DNA from: Wurfbainia villosa
Taxonomy: Eukaryota > Streptophyta > Magnoliopsida > Zingiberales > Zingiberaceae
Direction of reading: 5' to 3'
Assembly: GCA_025175895.1 (NCBI GenBank)
Contig: CM045988.1
Span: forward strand, 13,421,647 to 13,485,646
Length of the DNA: 64,000 nucleotides
Part shown: positions 44,508 through 54,531 of the stretch, piece after piece
Numbering within the stretch: position 1 is the stretch's first letter
How the letters are laid out: each line of letters opens with the position of its first letter
The notes under the pieces: generated by a model
Database searches by the model: none
What the model saw: the letters and a program-made list of their open reading frames with translations, nothing else
What the model was told of the DNA's origin: nothing
Translations under genes and position numbers: made by a program

Positions 44508-45281
44508 ATGGCTGGGAGACGTAGTAATAGAGGGAATGAATCAGCACCCCACGGTTGATGCATGTGGTTACGAGCTCTACAGTCATGTCGCAGAACAGTT
44601 ATCAATGCTCTCATGAATCAACAAGGAACCCTACCACCACACGGAGATGCGAGCGTGACGCCAAACACAACCACTATGGTGCAAGCACCACTAGTCAATC
44701 GCCACCGGTCCGACCCGGCTTATCCGATTCAAAGGCGTAGGTCAAACCAAAAATTTCTCGTGCTGCGAACCATGGGATGCCCAAGCACGTTCAAAAGCAT
44801 TGAGAGCATCGTGGAGCTGATGAATTGGCCCGAGCACGAAAAGATAAAATGTGCCTCATTCTGTCTTTCTGGAGATGCAAGGATGTGGTGGGAGAGAGTC
44901 AAAGCAAAGAGACAAGTAAATCAAATGAGGTGGAGAGACTTTGAATCTGAGTTCTTCGAGGAGTTCTTTCAGAGACAGATCACAAATAAGCACTACGATG
45001 AGTTCCTCGAGTTCCGACAAGGCGATCTATCAGTCAGTGAAGCTATGAAAAGGTTCAATCGACTGGCACCTCTCTGCCCAGAATTAGTCGGTATAGAAAG
45101 GGAGAGGATCAGACTCATGCTGAAAATGTTACGACCGGAGATAGCCCTGAATGTGGCCGGCGGAGTCAATCGACCCCAGACCGCCGAAGAGTTGTTCAGT
45201 AGCGCCCTGATCACCGAGCACTACCTGAACAACATCGACCTGACAAGGCAAGGACCGAGGTCAGAAATCTCAGAATACTAG
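44508..45281 (+). pseudogene. E13 gag N-part
   Basis: The gag start MAGRRSNRGNESAPHG at 44508 runs into a TGA near 44556; the same frame then stays open from 44562 to 45281. Gypsy gag motifs include CPSTFKSIESIVELMNWP, CLSGDARMWWERVK and FESEFFEEFFQRQITNKHYD. They are followed by EFLEFRQGDLSVSEAMKRFN and LCPELVGIERERI. A frameshift near 45270 moves the rest into the next frame. The product would assemble the particle; here it is broken at both ends. Confidence 0.92.
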
Positions 45282-46451
45282 CTGGAAGAGGGACCGCAGT
45301 GGCAAGAAGAAACAGTGGAATGGCCCAAAAGGGGGCCCAGGAAACAACCAAACTATGTATCCTGACTGTCCTACATGTGGGAAGAAGCATCCGGGGGAAT
45401 GTCGTCAGGGCACGAGGAAGTGTTACAGTTGTGGACTGGAGGGGCACATAGCCTGGAACTGCCCTACCCGAGTTCAGGCACCTCCTCAGCAGTATGTCCA
45501 GTACCAGGGTGCTCCTCCACAGCTTCACCAGATGCAGGCTACGATAGAGGGTCCTCAGATAAGCCAAGGGAGACTGGAAGCCCCACCCGTTGTGACAAAT
45601 GCCAGGGTGTTCTCCCTCACCAGAGAAGATGTAGCGAGTGCCTCGACGGTTGTCACAGGTCAGATATTTATTTTCAGTCAGTATGCTACTGTATTGTTTG
45701 ACACTGGGGCAACCCATTCGTTCATCTCTACGCCTTTCACAAGAAAGATAGATAGGCATCCCCAAGTTTTGGACTATAAATTCTTAACAACGTTACCTTC
45801 GGGAGAAGTGATGCCATCCACCCATATTCTGCGCGCCGCACCAATTAGACTCGCAGACAAGGAGCTCTATTGTGACCTGATAGTTCTGGATATGCGGGAC
45901 TATGATGTTATATTGGGCATGGATTTTCTGCACAAGTACAGCGCTTCAATTGAGTGCCGTAAATGGAAGGTGATCTTCCGATCCGAAGCAGAGGTTTCAT
46001 TTGAGTTTATCGGGGAGCCAAAGAAAGGAACAAGGAAATTCTTATCAGCGCTGAAAGCCCGAAAAATGTTAGAAAATGGATGCACCAGATTTCTAGCACA
46101 CGTGGTTGATACCGTATCAGCAAAGAACCAGAAGCTAGAAGATGTCAGAGTGGTATGCGACCATCCGGAGGTATTCCCTGATGACCTACCTGGATTACCA
46201 CCTGATAGAGAAATTGAGTTCGAGATCGAATTGATTCCCGGAACTAACCCGATCTCCAAGGCACCTTACCGTATGGCACCGACTGAGTTGAAAGAGCTTC
46301 AGAAACAGCTACAAGAGTTACTTGACCAGGGATTTATCCGCCCTAGTCACTCACCATGGGGAGCTCCAGTGTTGTTCATAAAGAAAAAAGATGGGTCTAT
46401 GCGAATGTGTATAGACTACCGGGCACTGAACAACGTGACCATCAAGAATAG
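45264..46451 (+). pseudogene. E13 gag C-part, protease and reverse transcriptase N-part
   Basis: The frame gives SWKRDRSGKKKQWNGPK, two Cys/His motifs (CPTCGKKHPGEC and CYSCGLEGHIAWNCP), then the aspartic protease DTGATHSFIS and DVILGMDFL. The reverse transcriptase start follows (VFPDDLPGLPPDREIEFEIE, FIRPSHSPWGAPVLFIKKKD and GSMRMCIDYRALNNVTIKNR). The frame then meets TAA at 46453, exactly at the GT of the intron-like 66-bp segment. Protease and the first reverse transcriptase blocks look intact. Confidence 0.93.
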
Positions 46452-46517
46452 GTAAGAACGTAATAGTAAAGTGATTTACTAGAGTTCGACATCTAAATCA
46501 TACAGGAACAATGTCAG
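46452..46517 (+). other. Intron-like 66-bp interruption in E13 reverse transcriptase
   Basis: The segment begins GTAAGA and ends TGTCAG. It is AT-rich, holds a CTAAAT branch-point-like word 33 bases before its end, and contains in-frame stops. The reading frame on both sides is otherwise open, and the conserved KNR/YPLPRID reverse transcriptase motif is split exactly at its borders. The sequence aggta stands at both junctions, so an insertion with a 5-bp duplication is an alternative. Splicing is not shown. Confidence 0.6.
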
Positions 46518-47126
46518 GTACCCCCTTCCCAGGATCGACGACCTGTTCGACCAACTGAAGGGAGCTACTGTCTTTTCAAAGATCGATCTCAGGTCTGGCT
46601 ATCATCAAGTAAAAGTAAAGCCAGGCGATATTCCGAAGACGGCCTTCCGGACGAGATACGGACATTATGAGTTCGTAGTTATGCCCTTCGGAGTAACCAA
46701 TGCTCCTGCGATGTTCATGGACCTGATGAATCGAGTATTCTCGGCCTTCCTCGACAAATTTGTAATCGTTTTCATCGACGATATTTTTATCTACTCGAGA
46801 GACCGAGAAGAGCATCGAACATCCAAGACAAGATTACTGATTCTTCGAAAGAGCAACTATATGCGAAGTTCTCCAAATGTGAGTTCTGGCTCGATCAAGT
46901 GTCATTCTTGGGTCATGTCATCTCTAAAGAAGGAATCATGGTAGACCCAATAAAGATTGAAGCTGTGAGGAACTGGAATAGGCCAAGGAATGCGAGTGAA
47001 ATCAGAAGTTTTCTCGGGCTAGCAGGCTATTACAGAAAGTTTGTAGAGGACTTCTCTAGAATTGCAGCCCCTATGACAGCCCTCACCAGAAAAGACAAGC
47101 AATACAAATGGGTGAGAGGATCGTGA
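46518..47126 (+). pseudogene. E13 reverse transcriptase C-part
   Basis: The frame continues from YPLPRIDDLFDQLKGATVFS through KIDLRSGYHQVKV, FRTRYGHYEFVVMPFGVTNA and the catalytic FIDDIFIYS. A frameshift near 46815-46850 follows. In the next frame are FSKCEFWLDQVSFLGHVISK, IRSFLGLAGYYRKFVEDFS and a stop at 47124-47126. The enzyme copies RNA to DNA. Damage is limited to this shift and the stop. Confidence 0.9.
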
Positions 47127-47159
47127 GAGGAGTTTACTGGGCCCGAAGAAGAGACTGAC

Positions 47160-48030
47160 CAACGCTCCCATTCTGACTCTCCCTGAAGATAATGAAAGCT
47201 TCGATATGTATAGTGACGCTTCTAAACTGGGGCTCAGAGATGTACTTATGCAAAATGGCAAGGTTATCGCTTACGCCTCTAGACAGCTCAAGGAGCACGA
47301 AATAAATTATCCTACCCATGACTTAGAACTAGCAGCCGTGGTATTCACTCTGAAAATATGGAGACACTACTTATACGGAGCTCGGTGCAGGATTTATACA
47401 GACCACCAGAGTGTGAGATATTTCTTCACTCAGAAAGACCTAAATACGAGACAACGCAGATGGCTCGAGCTAGTCAAAGATTATGATTGTGAGATATTCT
47501 ATCATCCAGGAAAGGCCAACAAAGTGGCAGATGCACTTAGCAGAAAGTCCTGTGCCGCTTTGATGTCCTTATCAATGCTATCTCAACCCCTGAAAAGGGA
47601 AATAATGAATTACAGAATAGAGATTATTTCTGGACAACTTTCCACCATGACGATAGCGCCGACATTGTTCGACGATATATTGGGAAAGCAAGATGGTGAT
47701 CCAGACATCCAGAAGATCAAACAAGAAGTCCTGGAAGGAAGGGATAATGGATTCCGCATTTTCGACAGCGGATTATTATACCTCCGGGACCGACTATGTA
47801 TTCCGGACGATCCAGAATTACGGAAGAAGATACTCGAGGAATCCCATGGAACACCTTATACCATGCATCCTGGATCTACAAAAATATATCAGGACTTAAG
47901 AGATAAATTTTGGTGGTCCGGCATGCAAAGGGATGTGGCTCAGTACGTCAGCACTTGTCTGACCTACCAGAGGGTTAAGGCAGAACACCATAAACCGGGA
48001 GGATTACTGCAGCCGATACAGATTCCATAG
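47160..48030 (+). pseudogene. E13 RNase H and integrase zinc-binding domain
   Basis: From about 47160 the frame gives RLTNAPILTLPEDNESFDMY, then RNase H motifs YSDASKLGL, VIAYASRQLKEHE and LELAAVVFTLKIWRHYLYG. The connection YHPGKANKVADALSRK and the HHCC region of the integrase follow. In the latter the last Cys is Tyr (CLTYQRVK for the usual CxxC). A TAG at 48028-48030 separates it from the integrase core in the same frame. Between 47127 and 47160 some bases are lost relative to the expected protein. Confidence 0.9.
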
Positions 48031-48539
48031 TGGAAATGGGAAGAAATTTCTATGGATTTCATCTTGGGATTACCCAGAACAACAAATGGTTATGATGCTA
48101 TATGGGTAATCGTAGACCGGTTGACAAAGTCTGCTCATTTCCTGGCAATTAAGATGACCTATCCGGTTGAGCAGCTAGCTCAATTATATGGCCAGGAAAT
48201 TATCAGATTACATGGAGTGCCTAAGGCTATTATTTTTGATCGTGATGGTCATTTTACCTCCCATTTCTGGGAATGTGTTCAGAAGGCTCTTGGCACTAAG
48301 TTGAGATTCAGCACTGCGTTTCATCCTCAGACCGACGGTCAGACAGAAAGAGTGAACCAGGTGCTAGAATATATGTTGCGGGCTTGTGCTTTGGACTTTA
48401 AGGGGAGTTGGTGTCGATATTTGTGCTTGGTAGAATTTGCTTACAACAACAATTACCAGGCTACTATTGGAATGGCACCATATGAAGCTCTATACGGGAG
48501 AAGATGCAGGTCTCCTATCTGTTGGTACGAGGGTGGTGA
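48031..48539 (+). pseudogene. E13 integrase core, cut by E14
   Basis: The core reads WKWEEISMDFILGLPRT, then IWVIVDRLTKSAHFLAI, IFDRDGHFTSHFW, RFSTAFHPQTDGQTERVNQV and MAPYEALYGRRCRSP. The catalytic Asp, Asp and Glu positions are present. The frame runs unbroken into E14 at 48540 and resumes at 57714. Integrase joins the cDNA to host DNA. Confidence 0.93.
48535..48539. repeat. Target site duplication of E14, left copy
   Basis: This is ggtga, repeated at 57709-57713; the duplicated bases belong to the integrase of E13. Confidence 0.94.
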
Positions 48540-49380
48540 TGTTGGTTGATGCTTCGGAGGCTCATTGGCTCCCATGTCCCCGGATTAAAATTTTCACTAA
48601 TGAAAGAATTAATCCGGATGGGATGAGCTTCCTTAGCACAACCTATTCGTCGTCGTGCTAACAACTTGAGTGGTCGCTTGAACAAACTAGTTGTTCAAGC
48701 AACACAACTCTTCTAGTTGGTTAGCCGCGGAAGAGACGACGGATGGATCGCCGGTTTTTGTATTCGTCTTCGGGGTCCATGATTATACAATATATATTCA
48801 TACACACACATGCATAATCAAAACAAATAAGAACATGCTCAGATCTGTACATAAAGTTAAAATAACTTTATACCTCACGATCTTCTACCGTATGTCCTAT
48901 CCTTCTCGTGGACGATGTGTGGACGAAGATCCTCCACGAGTAGAAGCCTTCTAGATTGCTTTCTTCTCTACCTTGTCCGCTGCGAACAAAGAGAAGAAAC
49001 AACAAATACCTTCCTATCTAGAACCGGCCACCAAATTATGGAACTTGGTGCAACCGCCGGTCAAGGAACAATTGGATGATTCGCCGGCCAACTTCAAGAA
49101 GTGTTGCTGTCGGCCACTTTGGAGAATGGGGAGGAGGAAGAGAACCGGCCACCAATGGGAGGAGAACCGTTGGCCAAGGAAGAAGGTAGAGGGCTCTATG
49201 ATGGGCGCCGGCCAAGGAATGATAGAGGAGGATGGGCGCCGGCAATCAACTTGAAGGAAGAAGCTTGCCGCCCAAGCTTTGCTCCAAAACCCTAGCCGCC
49301 CAATGAACCCTAGCCGCCCACTTGTGGATGAACCAAACCCTAATTCTTCAATCTTGTTCTTGCCGCCCAAGCCTAAGCCC

Positions 49381-49391
49381 CTTATTTATAG
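49381..49391 (-). promoter_or_regulatory. TATA box of E14 3' LTR
   Basis: The minus strand reads CTATAAATAAG. The 5' LTR copy lies at 56425-56435. Confidence 0.6.
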
Positions 49392-49414
49392 AATTAGGCT
49401 TAAGCCTCCTTTAA

Positions 49415-49680
49415 TCTCCACCGTCGGATCTAGGGATTTAATCTCCACCGTCGGATCTAGGGTTTTATCCCAACCGTCGGATCTAGGGTTTAATCCCAAC
49501 CGTCGGATCTAGGATTTCATCCCAACCGTCGGATCTAAGGTTCCATCCCAACCGTCGGATCTAGGGTTTTATCCCAACCGTCGGATCTAGGGATTTAATC
49601 CCAACCGTCGATTCTAGGATTTCATCCTAACCATCGGATCTAGGGATTTAATCCCAACCGTTGGTTCTAGGTTTTGTTTT
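49415..49680. repeat. Tandem ~25-bp array (accgtcggatctaggg) in E14 3' LTR
   Basis: About ten diverged copies of a unit built from ccgtcggatctaggg plus tttaatcccaa. In the other LTR (56459-56775) the array is 52 bp, about two units, longer. Confidence 0.9.
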
Positions 49681-50612
49681 ACATTCTTGGATCTAGACTT
49701 CATAAGGATTATATTAGGCTACGATAGGGACCATAAGGAGGAGTTGGGTCTTGGCCACCCGATGGATCGGAACCACACAAACTTGATCCATCAATGATGT
49801 TCCATTCCACTAGAGGATCATCATTGAACTACCTCACCAACCCCCATAAATCAATATGGGCTCCATATATTATTTGTATATTAATCTCCCCGTATTTAAG
49901 ATATCGAATGTCCGTCAATTAATTGATTTATTGACCATCAATTAATTAACATCTAATTCCTCGAGTAGTACCACTCAACCTTATCATCATGTTGACTAAG
50001 TCAACCAGCTGGGTTTACATGATGAACCTTATGAGCTCCTCAAGGGGACATCATCAACCTAATATATAGGACACGGTTTCCTCTTATAATCAACGGCACA
50101 CCATGTAAATAATATTATTTCCCAACTTACCGGGCATATTGATTTAATCCATCTAAATCTCACCCTCTGGTAAATCAAAGAAATAAATACTAAGTACATG
50201 TGCCCGTTATTATATCGGGATTAAGAGCATGCACAACATAATATCCGAGATCAGATTCAATTATGTAGTCAGTACTAAATTGAATCTCCTCTATGTCGGT
50301 CCTACTCAATACACCTAAGTGTACTAGTGTAACTCTATGTTCAAGACAAAATAATACCAAGCTACACTACAACCATGCCAATGGTCTATCCAAAACCATC
50401 TTGGTTGTGAGCCTCTACTTATATTTTATAAGGTACTGATAACATGATCTTCTGTGCCACACCAAGCACCATGTTATCTACAATGTAAAATATTAGACAA
50501 TATGCACACATATATAATGAATATATAAAATGCAAACAATGATCATGTGATTCTTATTTCAAAATAAAATGTTCATACAAAAAGAGCTAGGCTTTCAGTA
50601 TACATTCCAACA

Positions 50613-50624
50613 ATCTCCCACTTA
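50613..50624 (-). promoter_or_regulatory. E14 polypurine tract
   Basis: The minus strand reads TAAGTGGGAGAT, directly against the LTR end. Confidence 0.8.
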
Positions 50625-50645
50625 TACTAAAAGACTATGCCGTCA

Positions 50646-53624
50646 TCACTCTGCCATACATCTGATCCCCATGTCCTCCACATGCCTATCAAACGCTTTC
50701 GCTGGAAGGGCCTTAGTGAATGGATCCGCCAGGTTATCCTCTGATGCAATCTTGGCGACAGCAACTTCTCCTCGCTTTACGATCTCTCGTATGAGGTGGT
50801 ACTTGCGCTCTATGTGTTTACTCACCTTATGGGCTCGTGGTTCCTTCGAGTTTGCAACTGCACCACTATTATCACAATAAATTGTGATAGTTCTGGGCAA
50901 ACCAGGAATCACATCCAAGTCCATCAAGAAGTTCCTGAGCCATACAGCTTCCTTGGCTGCCTCAGAGGCTGCCACATACTCAGCTTCCATGGTAGAGTCC
51001 GCCACGCATTTCTGCTTGACACTCCTCCATGCTATGGCTCCACCTTCAAAAGTAAACACAAACCCCGAGGTAGACTTACTCTTGTCCCTATCTGATTGGA
51101 AATCTGAATCCGTGTAACCCACAGGGACTAATTGATCTGCCCGGTAAACTAGCATATAATCCCTAGTCCTTCTCAGGTACTTCAATATATTCTTTACCTC
51201 AGTCCAATGTCCTTGTCTAGGATTACTCTGATATCTGCTAACCATGCCCACGGCAAAGCAGATATCCGGTCTCGTACATATCATAGCATACATAAGGCTT
51301 CCTACTGCCGAAGCATAAGGAACCGCCTTCATGTCCTCTATCTCCTTTGATGTTCTGGGACACATCTCTTTAGATAAAGGAACTCCATGCCTAAAAGGTA
51401 GAAAACCTTTCTTGGAGTTCTGCATGCTAAAACGAGCAAGGATAGTGTCAATGTATGAAGCTTGAGACAAGCACAACATCCTTTTCTTGCGATCTCTTAT
51501 AACTTTAATCCCAAGGACGTGTCCCACTTCTCCCAAGTCCTTTATATCAAACTGTTTGGATAACCATACCCTTACATCTGATAACACTTTGATATTGTTG
51601 CCAACTAACAAAATGTCATCTATGTATAGTACAAGAAACACCACTACGTTTCCGTCACATCTCTTGTATACACAAGGCTCATCCGGACTTTGAATAAATC
51701 CATATGACTGGATTACCTCATCAAAGCGGATGTTCCAAGATCTAGAAGCTTGCTTCAATCCATAAATGGACCGATTAAGCTTGCATACAAGATGCTCTTT
51801 GCCTTTAGAAATGAATCCCTCTGGTTGGCGCATATAGATGTTCTCCTCAAGACTTCCGATAAGGAAAGCTGTCTTGACATCCATCTGCCAAATCTTATAA
51901 TCCATATGAGCAGCTATAGATAAGAGAATCCGGATAGACTTAAGCATAGCTACCGGCGAAAAGGTCTCCTCATAATCGATACCCTCTTTCTGAGTATACC
52001 CTTTCGCAATAAGCCTAGCTTTGAAGGTTTCAACCTTCCCGTCTACTCCTCTCTTTCTCTTGTAGATCCACTTGCATCCAATGGTTTTTACACCATCGGG
52101 TGGCTCTACTAGCTCCCAGACCTGATTAGAATCCATAGATTCTATCTCTGAATTCATTGCTCTTTGCCAAGATACTGCATCTCTATCTTGGATTGCCTCG
52201 TCATATGTCCTGGGATCAGGTTCATGTTCACTAGGGACTAAGTCCGAAGACTCTCCCAAAAACATGAATCTGTCGGGTTGTCTAATAACCCTCCCACTAC
52301 GACGAGGTGCCTCCTGTGTATGCTCTGTGACACGCGGTGCAGTGACTTGTGGTGTCTCCTCTTGTATCGGTGGTACTGAAGTCGGGACTTCCCCTGTCAT
52401 CTCCTCAAGAACAATCCTACTCGTGGGCTTGTGGTTCATCACATAGTCCTCCTCTAGAAATCTGGCATTCGTACTCACGATCACCTTCTGATCTCTAGGA
52501 CTATAGAATAAACCACCCTTCGTTCCCTTAGGGTAGCCAACAAACAAGCGCACTTCTGTACGAGATTCCAACTTACCAGCATCTCCCTTCAGCACATGTG
52601 CTGGACTACCCCAAATCCGAATATGTCTTAGACTAGGCTTTCGCCCAGTCCACAACCCTGTGGGAGTAGAGGGTACTGACTTAGATGGAACCAAGTTCAG
52701 AATGTGTGCTGCTGTTTCCAGAGCAAACCCCCAGAACGAATCAGGTAACTCAGAATAACTCATCATCGATCTGACCATCTCCATAAGAGTCCTATTCCTT
52801 CGCTCCGCCACACCATTCTGCTGGGGTGTGCCAGGTGCGGACAATTGGGATTGAATCCCAGCCTCTGATAAGTAACTCCTAAACTCTCCCAAGAGGTACT
52901 CGCCACCACGATCAGATCGTAATGTCTTGATACTTTTACCTTGATGGTTCTCCACATCAGCCTTGAATTCTTTGAACTTGTCAAAGCATTCAGACTTGCG
53001 GCGCATCAAGTAAATGTATCCATACCTTGAATAATCGTCTATAAATGAGACGAAGTATTCAAAGCCACCTCTTGCCTGGATAGACATAGGACCGCACAAA
53101 TCAAAATGAACCATTTCCAACACATCTTTGGCTCTATACCCCTTGGCCTTAAAAGGCCTCTTGGTCATTTTACCTTCCAAGCAAGATTCGCAGGTTGGGA
53201 GATCCTCCACCACTAATGAACCTAAAGGTCCATCAGCTATCAACCTTTGAATTCTGCTAAGGTTAATATGACCAAGCCTTAGATGCCAAAGATTTGTTTG
53301 GTTCATTTGCGAAGGTTCTTTTCTCTTATTAGTCTTAGAAGATGAGTTATTGATTTCTATATGCATCGTGGGAGTTTTTGGTTCAAGAGTATATAAATTG
53401 CCAACCAATGTACCAGAACAGATAATCTCCCTATTCCTTTTTATAACCACTTTGTCATTAAAAGAAACAGAATAGCCATCCAGAAACAATTTAGAAACTG
53501 AAATTAAATTCTTTTTAAAAGTAGGTACATAAAGACAATTTCTCAAAACCAAAACTATATTCCTATCAAAAGATAAATAAACGTCTCCCACTGCAATAGC
53601 CGCCACCTTTGAAGCATTGCCCAT
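50646..53624 (-). CDS. E14 pol: protease end, integrase, reverse transcriptase, RNase H (992 codons open)
   Basis: The order along the protein is: protease C-part; integrase HHCC (LWHLRLGHINLSRIQRLI, CESCLEGKMTKRPF); and integrase core DDE (MVHFDLCGPM, LRSDRGGEYL, PQQNGVAERRNRTL). Reverse transcriptase follows with FKARLIAKGYTQKEGIDYEE, MDVKTAFLIGSLEE, YGLKQASRSWN and catalytic YIDDILLVGN. RNase H has YTDSDFQSDRDKSKSTSGF, STMEAEYVAAS and YCDNSGAV. All catalytic residues I can place are present. The N-terminus is cut off from the protease active site by two TGA codons just upstream (53652-53657), so the usual Gag-Pol would end there. The Met at 53624 is only the first ATG after these stops, not a natural start. 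Confidence 0.95.
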   Translation of the reverse strand: MGNASKVAAIAVGDVYLSFDRNIVLVLRNCLYVPTFKKNLISVSKLFLDGYSVSFNDKVVIKRNREIICSGTLVGNLYTLEPKTPTMHIEINNSSSKTNKRKEPSQMNQTNLWHLRLGHINLSRIQRLIADGPLGSLVVEDLPTCESCLEGKMTKRPFKAKGYRAKDVLEMVHFDLCGPMSIQARGGFEYFVSFIDDYSRYGYIYLMRRKSECFDKFKEFKADVENHQGKSIKTLRSDRGGEYLLGEFRSYLSEAGIQSQLSAPGTPQQNGVAERRNRTLMEMVRSMMSYSELPDSFWGFALETAAHILNLVPSKSVPSTPTGLWTGRKPSLRHIRIWGSPAHVLKGDAGKLESRTEVRLFVGYPKGTKGGLFYSPRDQKVIVSTNARFLEEDYVMNHKPTSRIVLEEMTGEVPTSVPPIQEETPQVTAPRVTEHTQEAPRRSGRVIRQPDRFMFLGESSDLVPSEHEPDPRTYDEAIQDRDAVSWQRAMNSEIESMDSNQVWELVEPPDGVKTIGCKWIYKRKRGVDGKVETFKARLIAKGYTQKEGIDYEETFSPVAMLKSIRILLSIAAHMDYKIWQMDVKTAFLIGSLEENIYMRQPEGFISKGKEHLVCKLNRSIYGLKQASRSWNIRFDEVIQSYGFIQSPDEPCVYKRCDGNVVVFLVLYIDDILLVGNNIKVLSDVRVWLSKQFDIKDLGEVGHVLGIKVIRDRKKRMLCLSQASYIDTILARFSMQNSKKGFLPFRHGVPLSKEMCPRTSKEIEDMKAVPYASAVGSLMYAMICTRPDICFAVGMVSRYQSNPRQGHWTEVKNILKYLRRTRDYMLVYRADQLVPVGYTDSDFQSDRDKSKSTSGFVFTFEGGAIAWRSVKQKCVADSTMEAEYVAASEAAKEAVWLRNFLMDLDVIPGLPRTITIYCDNSGAVANSKEPRAHKVSKHIERKYHLIREIVKRGEVAVAKIASEDNLADPFTKALPAKAFDRHVEDMGIRCMAE

Positions 53625-53654
53625 GAAGACGGTAATCTCTCCCTCAGCTAGTCA

Positions 53655-53939
53655 TCAGGTTTCCTGGAACCCCTGCAAAGTATTGCAGACATGATCAGTG
53701 GCTCCTGTATCTACACACCAGGCACTGGTAGATAACACCGCTAAACATGTTTCAACAACTAAACAAGAAGATATACCTTTGTTCTTTCGGCGAGGGACGA
53801 TCAGCCTTCCAATGTCGATCTGCTTGCAAGTGAAGCACTTGCCTTTCGGCTTCATCACTCCTGCCACTTTCTTCGCTCCACCTTGCTTCTTCTTCTTCTT
53901 ACCTTTCGGTTTAGAGGAAGAAACCTTCTGAGCGACCAT
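53655..53939 (-). pseudogene. E14 zinc knuckle and protease active site
   Basis: This 94-codon open piece holds a Lys-rich stretch, the knuckle start KCFTCKQ followed by IDIGRLIVP where a GHWKxxC-type sequence is expected, and the protease site CVDTGATDHVCN. The expected knuckle residues HWKAD can be read in the next frame, so one lost and one gained base flank about 20-25 bp. The frame ends in tandem TGA TGA and then continues in frame into pol. It is joined to gag only through another frameshift near 53990. Confidence 0.88.
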
Positions 53940-54042
53940 GGCTTGAGAACTCTGACGAAAAAGCCCCTCTGCCGCCTGGAGTTCTATCAGCCAAGATCCA
54001 CCTCTTGTTCATGTTGTAGTTGAGGTGGAACTGCCAAAACTC

Positions 54043-54531
54043 CTAGCGGCGGAGAATGATATCGACCTGGGTTTCCCCATCGATCTCAGCACCTAGGACT
54101 TCCATCTCATTAAGATGAGCCATCATCTTGAGAACATGATCCCTAACGGGTATTCCCTCGATCATGGAGGTCGTCATCAAGTTTCTCATAGTCTCCTGCC
54201 TAGCCGCCCTACTCTGATGTCCGAAAAGTTCCTTGAGATTGAACATCATGTCATAAGCTGTGGCTATGGCCTGATGCTGATGTTGCAGCACATTTGACAT
54301 AGATGCCAAAATGTAACACCGCGCCATCTCATCTGCCTTGACCCATTTCTTATAACGTTCTTTCTCCTTTTCATCAGAGTCATCGGTGGGCTTAGGAGGA
54401 CAGACCTCGAAGAGTACAAATTTGTACTCCTCCGCAGTTAAGACAATATCTAGGTTTCTTTTCCAATCAATGTAGTTTGGACCAGTAAGTTTGTTTTCTT
54501 TTAAAATCACAGCAAGTGGGTTGAAAGCCAT
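54043..54531 (-). pseudogene. E14 gag
   Basis: A frame of 162 codons starts MAFNPLAVILKENKLTGPNY, the typical start of Tork/Angela-like Copia gag (UBN2 family), with WKRNLDIVLTAEEYKFVL, ARCYILASMSNVLQHQ and ATAYDMMFNLKELFG. It stops at TAG (54043-54045) after VDIILRR. Past the stop WQFHLNYNMNK is readable in the same frame, then the frame shifts. It is therefore inactive, although the element is young. Confidence 0.9.

Larger units (their letters stand above)
48540..50612 (-). repeat. E14 3' LTR (2073 bp)
   Basis: It starts TGTTGGTTGATGC and ends CATTCCAACA. It includes a ccgtcggatctaggg tandem array and a CTATAAATAAG box on the minus strand at 49381-49391. ORFs of up to 118 codons appear in both LTRs but have no protein likeness. 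Confidence 0.95.

Noticed and set aside
49014..49370. ORFs of 93-118 codons in the E14 LTR (repeated at 56017-56414)
   Set aside because: They occur in both LTR copies on both strands, without domains. This is untranslated LTR sequence.
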